Assembly (NCBI RefSeq): GCF_028283785.1
Contig: NZ_JAPWKB010000015.1
Span: 124,001 to 188,000, forward strand
DNA length: 64,000 bases
Direction of reading: 5' to 3'
Source of the DNA: Paraburkholderia sp.
Lineage (GTDB): Bacteria > Pseudomonadota > Gammaproteobacteria > Burkholderiales > Burkholderiaceae
The translations under genes were made by a program, and so were the position numbers. Shown here in pieces: positions 17,831 to 24,902 of this stretch (position 1 is its first letter; each line of letters opens with the position of its first letter). The notes under the pieces were generated by a model, which worked only from the letters and a program-made list of their open reading frames with translations, was not told the origin of the DNA and did no database searches.

Positions 17831-18942
17831 CGCTGACCTCCGCCGAACGCCGATCCGCGCGAGCGCGTGTCGAGCGCATTACGCAGCGCATCGCCCATGA
17901 AGGTCAGCAACAACAGCGTGACGACCAGCGCGGCGAACGCCGACATCGAGATCCACCACGCGTCGAGGTTGTTCTTGCCTTCCTGAAGCAGTTCGCCGAG
18001 GCTCGGCGTCGGCGGTGCGACACCCAGCCCGAGAAAGTCCAGACTCGTCAGCGACAGGATCGCCGCGCTCATCCGGAACGGCAGGAACGTGATGACGGGC
18101 GTCATGCTGTTCGGCAACAGATGCCGCCAGATGATCTGCCAGTTCGACAGGCCCATCGTTCGCGCCGCGCGCACGTAGTCGAGCGAGCGGTTGCGCAGGA
18201 ATTCCGCGCGCACGTAATCGGACAGCACCAGCCAGCCGAACATCGACAGCAGGATAAACAGCAGCCACAAACTCGGCTCGAAGATCGACGCGAAAATGAT
18301 CAGCAGATACAGATCGGGCATCGAACTCCACACTTCGATCAGCCGCTGTCCGATCAGGTCGGTGCGACCGCCGTAGAAGCCTTGCACCGCGCCCGCCAGC
18401 ACCCCGAACACGATGCCCGATACCGTCAGCGCCAGCGCCATCAGCACCGACAGCCGGAAGCCGTACAGCAGTCGCGACAGCACGTCGCGGCCGTATTGAT
18501 CGGTGCCGAGCCAGTTGGTCGCGGACGGCGACGCCGGAAACGGCCGCGTCGCGAAATAATCGATCGTGTCGTAGTGGTAGTGATTCGGCGGATAGATCGC
18601 GAAGTTGCCCTTCTCCGTCAACTGCTTGCGGATAAACGGATCGAGATAGTTCGCGCGGGTCGGGAAATCGCCGCCGAACATCGTCTCCGGATAGTCCTTC
18701 ACGATCGGAAAATAGTAATGGCCGTCGAAACGGACCATCAGCGGGCGGTCGTTCGCGAGCACTTCGCCGAGCAGGCTCAGCACGAACAGCGTCGCGAACA
18801 CGATCAGGCTCCAGTAGCCGAGCTTCTGGCGACGGAAACGCTGCCACACGCGTCGCCCGGGCGACACGGAAACCGGCAGCGCGCCGGGCGGCAGCTTATC
18901 GGTCCAGGCTGTTGAATTGGATGCGGGGGTCGACGAGGACAT
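17827..18942 (-). CDS. yejE: Peptide/microcin C-type ABC importer, permease YejE
   Basis: A 371-residue inner-membrane permease. A first helix (about residues 45-65) is followed by a long periplasmic loop with FPTRANYLDPFI and then the FRLSVLMALALTVSGI permease core, ending in MGDALRNALDTRS, as in YejE. The coupling region LDYVRAARTMGLSNWQIIWRH contacts the ATPase. ATG at 18942 makes a 47-bp overlap with yejB; the TTG at 18957 is also possible, and a later start would shorten only the nonconserved N-terminus. It is the second permease of the importer and overlaps yejF by 4 bp. Confidence 0.92.
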   Translation of the reverse strand: MSSSTPASNSTAWTDKLPPGALPVSVSPGRRVWQRFRRQKLGYWSLIVFATLFVLSLLGEVLANDRPLMVRFDGHYYFPIVKDYPETMFGGDFPTRANYLDPFIRKQLTEKGNFAIYPPNHYHYDTIDYFATRPFPASPSATNWLGTDQYGRDVLSRLLYGFRLSVLMALALTVSGIVFGVLAGAVQGFYGGRTDLIGQRLIEVWSSMPDLYLLIIFASIFEPSLWLLFILLSMFGWLVLSDYVRAEFLRNRSLDYVRAARTMGLSNWQIIWRHLLPNSMTPVITFLPFRMSAAILSLTSLDFLGLGVAPPTPSLGELLQEGKNNLDAWWISMSAFAALVVTLLLLTFMGDALRNALDTRSRGSAFGGGQR

Positions 18943-19948
18943 AGCAGACGTCAGCAATGAGTTTGGTCACGAGACCAATCAGCGTGAACAGGAATAGCGA
19001 GCCCAGCACGACCGGATAGTCGCGGCGGATCACCGAGTCGTAAGACAGTTGGCCCATGCCGTCGAGCGAAAACAGCGTTTCGATCAGCAGGTTGCCGTTC
19101 AGGAATGCGCCGACGAACGCGGCAGGCAAGCCGGTCAGCAGCGGAATCGCCGCGTTGCGCAGCACGTGCTTCCACAGCACGTCGCGCTTCGGTGCGCCCT
19201 TCGCACGCGCGGTCAGCACGTATTGACGGCCGATCTCCTCGAGAAAGGTGTTTTTGGTCAGGATCGTGACGATCGCGAAGTTGCCCACCACCGACGCCGT
19301 CACCGGCAACACGATGTGCCACAGATAATCGAGCACCTTGCCGAACGCGCTGAGTTCGTCGAAGTTATCCGAGGTCAGCCCGCGCATCGGAAACACCTGC
19401 CAGAACGTGCCGCCGCCGAACAGCATCAGCAGCAGCACGCCGAACACGAAGCCCGGAATCGCATAGCCGCTCAGCACCATCACGCTGGTGGCGGTATCGA
19501 AGCGCGAACCGTTGCGCACCGCCTTCGCAATACCGAGCGGCACCGACACCAGGTAGGTCAGCACCACCGTCCATAGCCCGAGCGTGATCGACACCGGCAG
19601 CTTCGAGCGGATCACGCCCCACACGCTCTGATGGTGATAGTAGGACTGCCCGAGATCGAAACTCGCGTAGTCCTTCAGCATCTTCAGATAGCGCGTGAGC
19701 GGCGGCTGGTCGAAACCGAACTGCCTCTTGATCTGCTCGATCTGCTGCGGATCGACGCCCTGACTGCCGTGATACGCACTGCCGCCGCCACCGCCTTCGC
19801 CGCCACGCTGCTGACCGTGACGCAACTGGGTCATCATCTGTTCGACCGGCCCACCCGGCACGAACTGCGTGACGACGAAGGTCAGCGTGACAACGCCGAT
19901 CAATGTCGGGATCATCAACAGCAGACGTTTGACGATATAGATAAACAT
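18896..19948 (-). CDS. yejB: Peptide/microcin C-type ABC importer, permease YejB
   Basis: A 350-residue permease matching YejB throughout: the opening IVKRLLLMIPTLIGVVTLTF, LPVSITLGLWTVVLTYLVS, the ATPase-coupling stretch RQYVLTARAKGAPKRDVLWKH, and the terminal CYVLVDPRIQF. A glycine-rich periplasmic insert (about residues 48-64, GEGGGGG) replaces the variable loop of E. coli YejB. It starts 7 bp after the yejA stop. It forms the translocation pore with YejE in the inner membrane. Confidence 0.93.
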   Translation of the reverse strand: MFIYIVKRLLLMIPTLIGVVTLTFVVTQFVPGGPVEQMMTQLRHGQQRGGEGGGGGSAYHGSQGVDPQQIEQIKRQFGFDQPPLTRYLKMLKDYASFDLGQSYYHHQSVWGVIRSKLPVSITLGLWTVVLTYLVSVPLGIAKAVRNGSRFDTATSVMVLSGYAIPGFVFGVLLLMLFGGGTFWQVFPMRGLTSDNFDELSAFGKVLDYLWHIVLPVTASVVGNFAIVTILTKNTFLEEIGRQYVLTARAKGAPKRDVLWKHVLRNAAIPLLTGLPAAFVGAFLNGNLLIETLFSLDGMGQLSYDSVIRRDYPVVLGSLFLFTLIGLVTKLIADVCYVLVDPRIQFNSLDR

Positions 19949-19955
19949 AAGCCCC

Positions 19956-21857
19956 TCACTTCGCCGCAGCGGCGTTCGCCGCGGCAGTCGGCGTCTTGCG
20001 ATACCAGTAGCTGACGATCCAGTCCTCGCACTGGTAACTGACCGGCGTGACCGGCGGATAACCGAGCGGGCTCTGGTACGCGATCCGCGTATCGGGCGCG
20101 AAATACTCGGGCACGAGGTAATAGCCGTTGATCAGCACGCGGTCGAGCGCGTGGGTCGCGGTTTCGAGTTCGGCCAGCGTGGTCGCGTGAATCACCGCGC
20201 GCACCAGCGCATCGACTGCCGGCGACTTCACGCCCGGATAGTTCTCCGAGCCGACCTGCGACGCCGCCGCGCTGCCGAACCTACGTTCCAGCTCGGAACC
20301 CGGAATCGTCACGCGTTGATAGACGAACGTCGTCATATCGAACTCGAAGTTGTCGATCCGCTTCTGGTACAGCGCGCTGTCGATCTCGCGCATATGCGCA
20401 TCGACGCCGAGCAGTTGCAGGTTGCGCATATACGGCAGCAAAACGCGATCCATGCCCGGTTGATCGTCGATGATCTCGATCGACATCGGATCGCCCTGCG
20501 CGTCGCGCAACTGGCCGTCGCGCACGGTCCAGCCCGCTTCCGCCAGCAGGCCGCGCGCGACCCGCAGGTTGTCGCGCAGCGTGTGCGGCGCAATCGTGTC
20601 GGCCTGCTTCACCATCGGACCGAACACGGCCGCCGGCAAGCTCGCGCGATACGGTTCGAGCAGCGTCAGTTCCGCGTCGGACGGCATACCTCGCGCGGCG
20701 AACGGACTGTCGTCGAAATAGCTGTTGGTGCGCTGGTACTGGCCGTAGAACGTCATCCGGTTCAGCCAGTCGTAATCGAACGCGAGCGCGAGCGCGTGGC
20801 GCACCCGCACGTCCGAAAACATCGCCTTGCGGGTATTGAACATCATCCCCTGCATCTGCGCGCCGTGGTCGGCGAACAGGTGGCGCTGCAACTTGCCGTT
20901 GTCGAAATTCTTGCCGATGTAACGGCGAGCCCATTGCATCGAACTGTATTCGACCATCACGTCGGTATCGAGCGCTTTCAGCGATTCGAGCTGCGTGTAG
21001 TGGTCGTGATACAGCTTGAACGCGACGCGCGCGAAGTGGTACATGCCGCGCCGCGACGGCAGACTCGCAGCCCAGTACGCGGGATTGCGCCGATAGACGA
21101 TCTGCGTGTCGTTCTTGCGCTGCTCGATCAAATACGGACCACTCGCGACCGGCGGCACGTTGGTCAACTGGTCGAACGGCGTGCGCGTGCCGTTGGCCTG
21201 CATCGCCCACTTGCGCGAAAACACCGGCAGATCGCCCGCGATCAGCGGCGCGTCGCGCTGCGGATGGCGGAAATCGAAGCGCACCCGCGACCCGTCGAGC
21301 ACCGTCGCTCGGGTGATCACCGCGAATTGCGAGTTGTACAGCGGCGACGCGTGCGGACTGCTCAGCGTATCGAACGAGTATTTGACGTCGTCGGCGGTAA
21401 TCGGGTCGCCGTTCGAAAAGCGCGCGCGCGGGTCGATATGAAATGCCGCGGACATGCCGTCCGGCGCGACCTCGACGTCGTCGGCGATCAACGCGTATTC
21501 GGATGCGAGTTCGTCCCAGCTGCGCTGCATCAGCGTATCGAACATCAGATGCAGAATGTCCGGCGCCGGCGACCCCCGCGTCAGGAACGGATTGAGCGAA
21601 TCGTAGCTTTGCGCTTCGTCGTAGTTCTGAAACGACAGCGTGCCGTCCGACGACGCGTTCGGGTCGGCGTAGTCGAAATGCGTGAAGCCGGCCGGATACT
21701 TCGGCGCGTCGTACTGCGCGATCGACGCCTTCGCGAACGCGGGCGCGCTCGCGAGCGGCACGGCCAGCAGCGCCGCGATACACGTCGCCGTCACCCGCGC
21801 CGCGAACGTCTGGGCGACGCGCGCGCGCGGGCCTCGAAACCTGTCGGTTGTCATCAT
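19956..21857 (-). CDS. yejA: Peptide/microcin C-type ABC importer, periplasmic binding protein YejA
   Basis: A 633-residue extracytoplasmic solute-binding protein of family 5. Residues about 1-38 form a signal peptide with a hydrophobic core and cleavage after PAFA. The mature protein has the YejA-like opening YPAGFTHFDYADPNA and SYDSLNPF, and the family segment RFSNGDPITADDVKYSFDTL. ATG at 21857 (MMTTDRF) was chosen because it places a normal signal peptide at the start; the open frame continues upstream through leader hairpins. It delivers peptides or peptide-nucleotides to YejBE. The gap from tonB is 163 bp and contains two hairpins, so yejA may have its own promoter. Confidence 0.93.
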   Translation of the reverse strand: MMTTDRFRGPRARVAQTFAARVTATCIAALLAVPLASAPAFAKASIAQYDAPKYPAGFTHFDYADPNASSDGTLSFQNYDEAQSYDSLNPFLTRGSPAPDILHLMFDTLMQRSWDELASEYALIADDVEVAPDGMSAAFHIDPRARFSNGDPITADDVKYSFDTLSSPHASPLYNSQFAVITRATVLDGSRVRFDFRHPQRDAPLIAGDLPVFSRKWAMQANGTRTPFDQLTNVPPVASGPYLIEQRKNDTQIVYRRNPAYWAASLPSRRGMYHFARVAFKLYHDHYTQLESLKALDTDVMVEYSSMQWARRYIGKNFDNGKLQRHLFADHGAQMQGMMFNTRKAMFSDVRVRHALALAFDYDWLNRMTFYGQYQRTNSYFDDSPFAARGMPSDAELTLLEPYRASLPAAVFGPMVKQADTIAPHTLRDNLRVARGLLAEAGWTVRDGQLRDAQGDPMSIEIIDDQPGMDRVLLPYMRNLQLLGVDAHMREIDSALYQKRIDNFEFDMTTFVYQRVTIPGSELERRFGSAAASQVGSENYPGVKSPAVDALVRAVIHATTLAELETATHALDRVLINGYYLVPEYFAPDTRIAYQSPLGYPPVTPVSYQCEDWIVSYWYRKTPTAAANAAAAK

Positions 21858-21901
21858 GCGTGTCTGGACGCGCGCCGGCTCGTAGCCGACGCGCGATGCT
21901 T

Positions 21902-21948
21902 CGGAACCGCGCGGGCGGCAGCGGGTAGCCGCCGCTCGCGCGGTTCCG
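21902..21948 (-). promoter_or_regulatory. Long hairpin in the yejA leader
   Basis: CGGAACCGCGCG at 21902-21913 pairs perfectly with CGCGCGGTTCCG at 21937-21948, and inside the loop GGCGGC and GCCGCC can pair again. It sits 45 bp before the yejA start and after tonB. No U-run follows, so it may be a processing, stability or attenuation structure rather than a simple terminator. Confidence 0.5.
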
Positions 21949-21995
21949 GGTTGAAGGCCGGATGGGTAAAGTGCGAAGGCCGGAAGTTCGCGGTG

Positions 21996-22022
21996 AAGCC
22001 GGACCGGAACGATGTCCGGCTT
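21996..22022 (-). terminator. Hairpin directly after tonB
   Basis: AAGCCGGAC at 21996-22004 and GTCCGGCTT at 22014-22022 form a perfect 9-bp stem that begins inside the tonB stop codon. No U-run follows on the minus strand, so termination may be partial, or the stem may protect the exb-ton mRNA end. Confidence 0.45.
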
Positions 22023-22764
22023 ACTCGTCGTCGGACGGCGTGGTCTTGAACGAGAACTGTACTTCACCGACGTACGGCTCGGCGTTCTTCTCGCACGTGT
22101 ACGCCTTGCCCGCTGCGATCACGGCTTCGTTGAACACCGACGTGGGCGGCGTCACCCGCACGATCTTCACGTCGCTGACGCGGCCGTCCGTGCCGATCGT
22201 CAGATGCGCGATCACGTCCGCGGAAATACCGTCCGTCAACGCCTTGCGCGGAATCACCGGCTGCACCGACTGGCAATGCCCGCGACCGTCCACCACGCCA
22301 TGCAGCGCGGGTGGCGCTGGCGGCGCGGCAGGTGCCGGCGCGGGCGCCGGGGCCGGCGTCGGCGATGCGACCGCCGGTGCGTTCGGCGCCGGATTCGCGG
22401 TCGGCTGGATCACCGGCTGCGGGGTCGGCCGCGGCGGTGGCGGCGTCGGCGTGGGCTTCGGTATCTCGTGCTTCGGCTGGGCTTTCGGCGGTGCGGGCGG
22501 CGGCTCCAGCTTCTTCACTTCAGGCGGCGGCGGTGGCGGCGGCGGAGGCGCGATCTGCACGCGCATCTCCTTCGGCGGCGGAGGCGGCGGCGGCTGGAAC
22601 TTCATATGCGACACGCCCAGGATCACCAGCGCCTCGACCAGCACCGCAACGCCGATCGCCAGCTTCATGGACATGCGACCGTGATGCGCCGGCGTGGTCG
22701 ATGCCCAGAGTGCGCCGTCGAGGCGGTTTTGCGGATCTTTCATGTCGATGGCCGGTGAACTCAT
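22021..22764 (-). CDS. tonB: TonB energy transducer
   Basis: A 247-residue protein with one N-terminal membrane helix (about residues 33-53, KLAIGVAVLVEALVILGVSH), a long Pro-rich periplasmic spacer (about 57-155, with runs of Pro and Lys-Pro/Glu-Pro) and a C-terminal TonB domain (about 160-247) containing LTIGTDGRVSDVKIVR and TCEKNAEPYVGEVQFSF. It carries proton-motive energy from ExbB/ExbD to outer-membrane receptors. The start overlaps the exbD stop (ATGA). The divergent TonB-dependent receptor gene at 24903 is the obvious local client. Confidence 0.95.
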   Translation of the reverse strand: MSSPAIDMKDPQNRLDGALWASTTPAHHGRMSMKLAIGVAVLVEALVILGVSHMKFQPPPPPPPKEMRVQIAPPPPPPPPPEVKKLEPPPAPPKAQPKHEIPKPTPTPPPPRPTPQPVIQPTANPAPNAPAVASPTPAPAPAPAPAAPPAPPALHGVVDGRGHCQSVQPVIPRKALTDGISADVIAHLTIGTDGRVSDVKIVRVTPPTSVFNEAVIAAGKAYTCEKNAEPYVGEVQFSFKTTPSDDE

Positions 22765-23180
22765 GTCGTCGGGTTCGTGGCCAGAGCGACCGAACTGATG
22801 CCCGCCGCGCGCACCAGATCCATCACCTTGACGATGTTCTTGTAGCTCGTGCCCTCGTCGCCGGCAATCGCCACGTCCACCTTCTTCGAATCGTGAACCA
22901 GACCTTGCAGACGCGCGGTCAGTTCGTCGGGCGTCACGGGCTTCGAATCCAGATAGATTTCATCCGTCTTCGTCACGCCGATCGACACCTTGATGGTCTG
23001 CTGCAACTGCTCGGCCGTACTCGATTGCGGCAGGTCGAGCTTGATGCCCGTGCCCTGGATCATCTTCAGCGTGGCGAGCATGAAGAACACCAGCAGGAAC
23101 ATCATGATGTCGATCATCGGGATGATCTCGATGCGCGCTTTCTCTTCACCGCCGAGGTAATGGCTGCGATGGTTTCGCAT
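22761..23180 (-). CDS. exbD: ExbD, proton-channel subunit of the TonB motor
   Basis: A 139-residue protein with the ExbD layout: a short cytoplasmic N-terminus, one membrane helix (IIPMIDIMMFLLVFFMLATL, about 19-38) holding the essential Asp in PMIDIMM, and a periplasmic domain. It works with ExbB as a proton channel that energises TonB. It starts 24 bp after exbB and overlaps tonB by 4 bp, so exbB-exbD-tonB form one operon. Confidence 0.95.
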   Translation of the reverse strand: MRNHRSHYLGGEEKARIEIIPMIDIMMFLLVFFMLATLKMIQGTGIKLDLPQSSTAEQLQQTIKVSIGVTKTDEIYLDSKPVTPDELTARLQGLVHDSKKVDVAIAGDEGTSYKNIVKVMDLVRAAGISSVALATNPTT

Positions 23181-23204
23181 GGTCCGTCTCCTTGAGTGCG
23201 GGGC

Positions 23205-23816
23205 TCAGACTGCGAAGCGCGATACGAGCAGCGACTTGATGAGGTCGAACTGGTTGACCGTCATCCGGATGCGCTTGTTGAAGTAATTCAGGAAGATCAC
23301 GCAGATGATCGCGATGGTCAGGCCACACGCGGTGGCCGTCAGCGCGTGGCCGATGCCGCCCGTCACGCCGTTCGGATTCGCGGTGCCGCTGGTGCCGAGC
23401 ACGTTGAACGATTCGACCATGCCGATAATCGTGCCGAGCAGACCGAGCAGCGGTCCGAGCGTCACGGCCGTATCGAGAATCCACAGGTTACGGTCGAGAC
23501 GCGGCAGCTGAAACATGATGGTTTCTTCGATCTCGCGTTCGACGACTGCTTCGCTCTTGCCCTTCACTTTCATCGCCGACTTCACGAGTTCGCCTTGCAC
23601 GGTCTGCTTGTAGTGCTCGGCCACTTTCGCGGCGTCGTCGAGATTGGCGGCGTCGACGAGTTTCAGGTCATGTTCGAGGGTCTTGCCGGCACGCACCGCA
23701 CGCGAGAAAAACATGAAGCGTTCGATGATGATCGCGATGCCGAGCAGGAAGATGAAAGCGAGGAGAGGGATCAGACCCATCGACTGGATCGAGTAGGTAA
23801 CGAGGGTATTCAGCAC
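23205..23816 (-). CDS. exbB: ExbB, proton-channel subunit of the TonB motor
   Basis: A 203-residue MotA/TolQ/ExbB-family protein with three membrane helices: about 13-33 (GLIPLLAFIFLLGIAIIIER), 115-135 (AVTLGPLLGLLGTIIGMVES) and 150-172. The TLGPLLGLLGTIIGM stretch is the family signature. It forms the pentameric scaffold around ExbD. It is the first gene of the exb-ton operon and is transcribed out of the AT-rich region at 23.8-24.9 kb. No TolR, TolA or Pal gene is nearby, so ExbB fits better than TolQ. Confidence 0.93.
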   Translation of the reverse strand: MLNTLVTYSIQSMGLIPLLAFIFLLGIAIIIERFMFFSRAVRAGKTLEHDLKLVDAANLDDAAKVAEHYKQTVQGELVKSAMKVKGKSEAVVEREIEETIMFQLPRLDRNLWILDTAVTLGPLLGLLGTIIGMVESFNVLGTSGTANPNGVTGGIGHALTATACGLTIAIICVIFLNYFNKRIRMTVNQFDLIKSLLVSRFAV

Positions 23817-24902
23817 TGCGGACTCCGGTTAGTACAGGCTCAAGCGGCCGTTGAATAACGGTGGGTTTCGAGATGCCGGCTGCCTTGTGGGTCGCCGGCT
23901 AAAAAGGCCCGCCACCTATGCAAAGCCCGTACCAGGTTGAACGCGGACAAGCCGTTTCGTCCCGCCCGAGCGACGCCTTCAAGCCCTTACAAGCCGCCCT
24001 TTGTCTTTTATTTCATAGCCTTATCCGCCGTAACACAAAAAATGACATGCGCGACGGCTTGCGCGGCCTTCGCGCACGCATATAGCAAAACAAATTGCGT
24101 CCGGTAATTGGCGTATAGCCGGTTTCGAGTAGATAACCTGGTAAAGCCTTTAATGCGTGATTGCCGAATTGGTGCGAAAACGGCGCATTGAAACGCTTTG
24201 GTGCAATGTCCGAATATGACATAGACAACCTTATTACATTACGCTTTCTAATTGGATGCAGTTTAGTACCACGCTAAACACCAGTTGCAGACCACTTCCC
24301 TGCCGTCAAGCCACTACGCGTCGCGCGAAGCGTCCTTACCAATCATTTTCTTACAGTTATTACAACCTCTTTTAAAGCTGTTTTAATTGCCCTGAATTAG
24401 GGAATTTTATTCATTTCAAACGCATTTTATTTAATGCACCAATTCGGAATTAACGCATTCGCGCGGTGCGAAGCTTGCACCAATCGCAATTAGAATAAAG
24501 CGCCTAATTGAATTTTTTCCGATGGAAACTTTCTTTCGTTCTGTTACGCGCGAGGCAAGACTTATTTCACCTCCTTACGCTCGTAACGGAATTTTTTGTA
24601 AGAGGAAATTCCCAGACAAATCAATTGCTTCGTTGCAATCCGGTTGGTTGTACGAGGCCACTTCGACGATCCGCGACCACGCACATGGCATATCTCGTGC
24701 TCATGCTGCGCTCGCTTCAAAACCAAGGCGCGAGTCCGACACGATCGGCGACGCGCCCTGGACGGGATGTGCGGGACGGCGCAGGGATGCGCCGGACAGC
24801 GAAGAACTCGCTGACGTCGACGCACGGCTGCGCATGCGCGACTCGCGGATGCGTTTGCGGATCGTTCAACGGAAGTGGCCTTAACGACAAGAAGGAGCGC
24901 AA
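23817..24902. promoter_or_regulatory. AT-rich divergent control region between exbB and the TonB-dependent receptor gene
   Basis: This 1086-bp region has no convincing gene. From about 23990 to 24650 it is visibly richer in A and T than the rest of the window. It carries a pair of 24-bp inverted repeats and several TTGGTGC-like motifs described separately. The part from 24700 to 24900 returns to high GC and looks like a long receptor leader. Promoters for both the exb-ton operon and the receptor gene must lie here. Short frames at 24013-24228 (minus) and 24508-24906 (plus) have no recognisable protein character. Confidence 0.5.
24152..24459. repeat. AT-rich segment bounded by 24-bp inverted repeats
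   Basis: The left copy at 24152-24175 and the inverted right copy at 24436-24459 match at 21 of 24 positions, including a perfect 12-bp core CCGAATTGGTGC. They frame a 308-bp AT-rich segment. No flanking target duplication is visible. It may be a pair of operator sites permitting DNA looping, or the remnant of a small non-coding mobile element. Confidence 0.5.

Noticed and set aside
20151..22049. A 632-codon plus-strand frame opposite yejA and tonB
   Set aside because: Arg/His-rich antisense artefact with no recognisable motif.
24013..24228. Possible 71-residue gene in the AT-rich control region
   Set aside because: No ribosome site, no family resemblance, and it overlaps the left 24-bp repeat; it is more likely a chance frame.
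24152..24459. A complete insertion sequence bounded by the 24-bp inverted repeats
   Set aside because: The 308-bp interior has no transposase frame and no target-site duplication is visible, so only a non-coding remnant or operator pair can be claimed.
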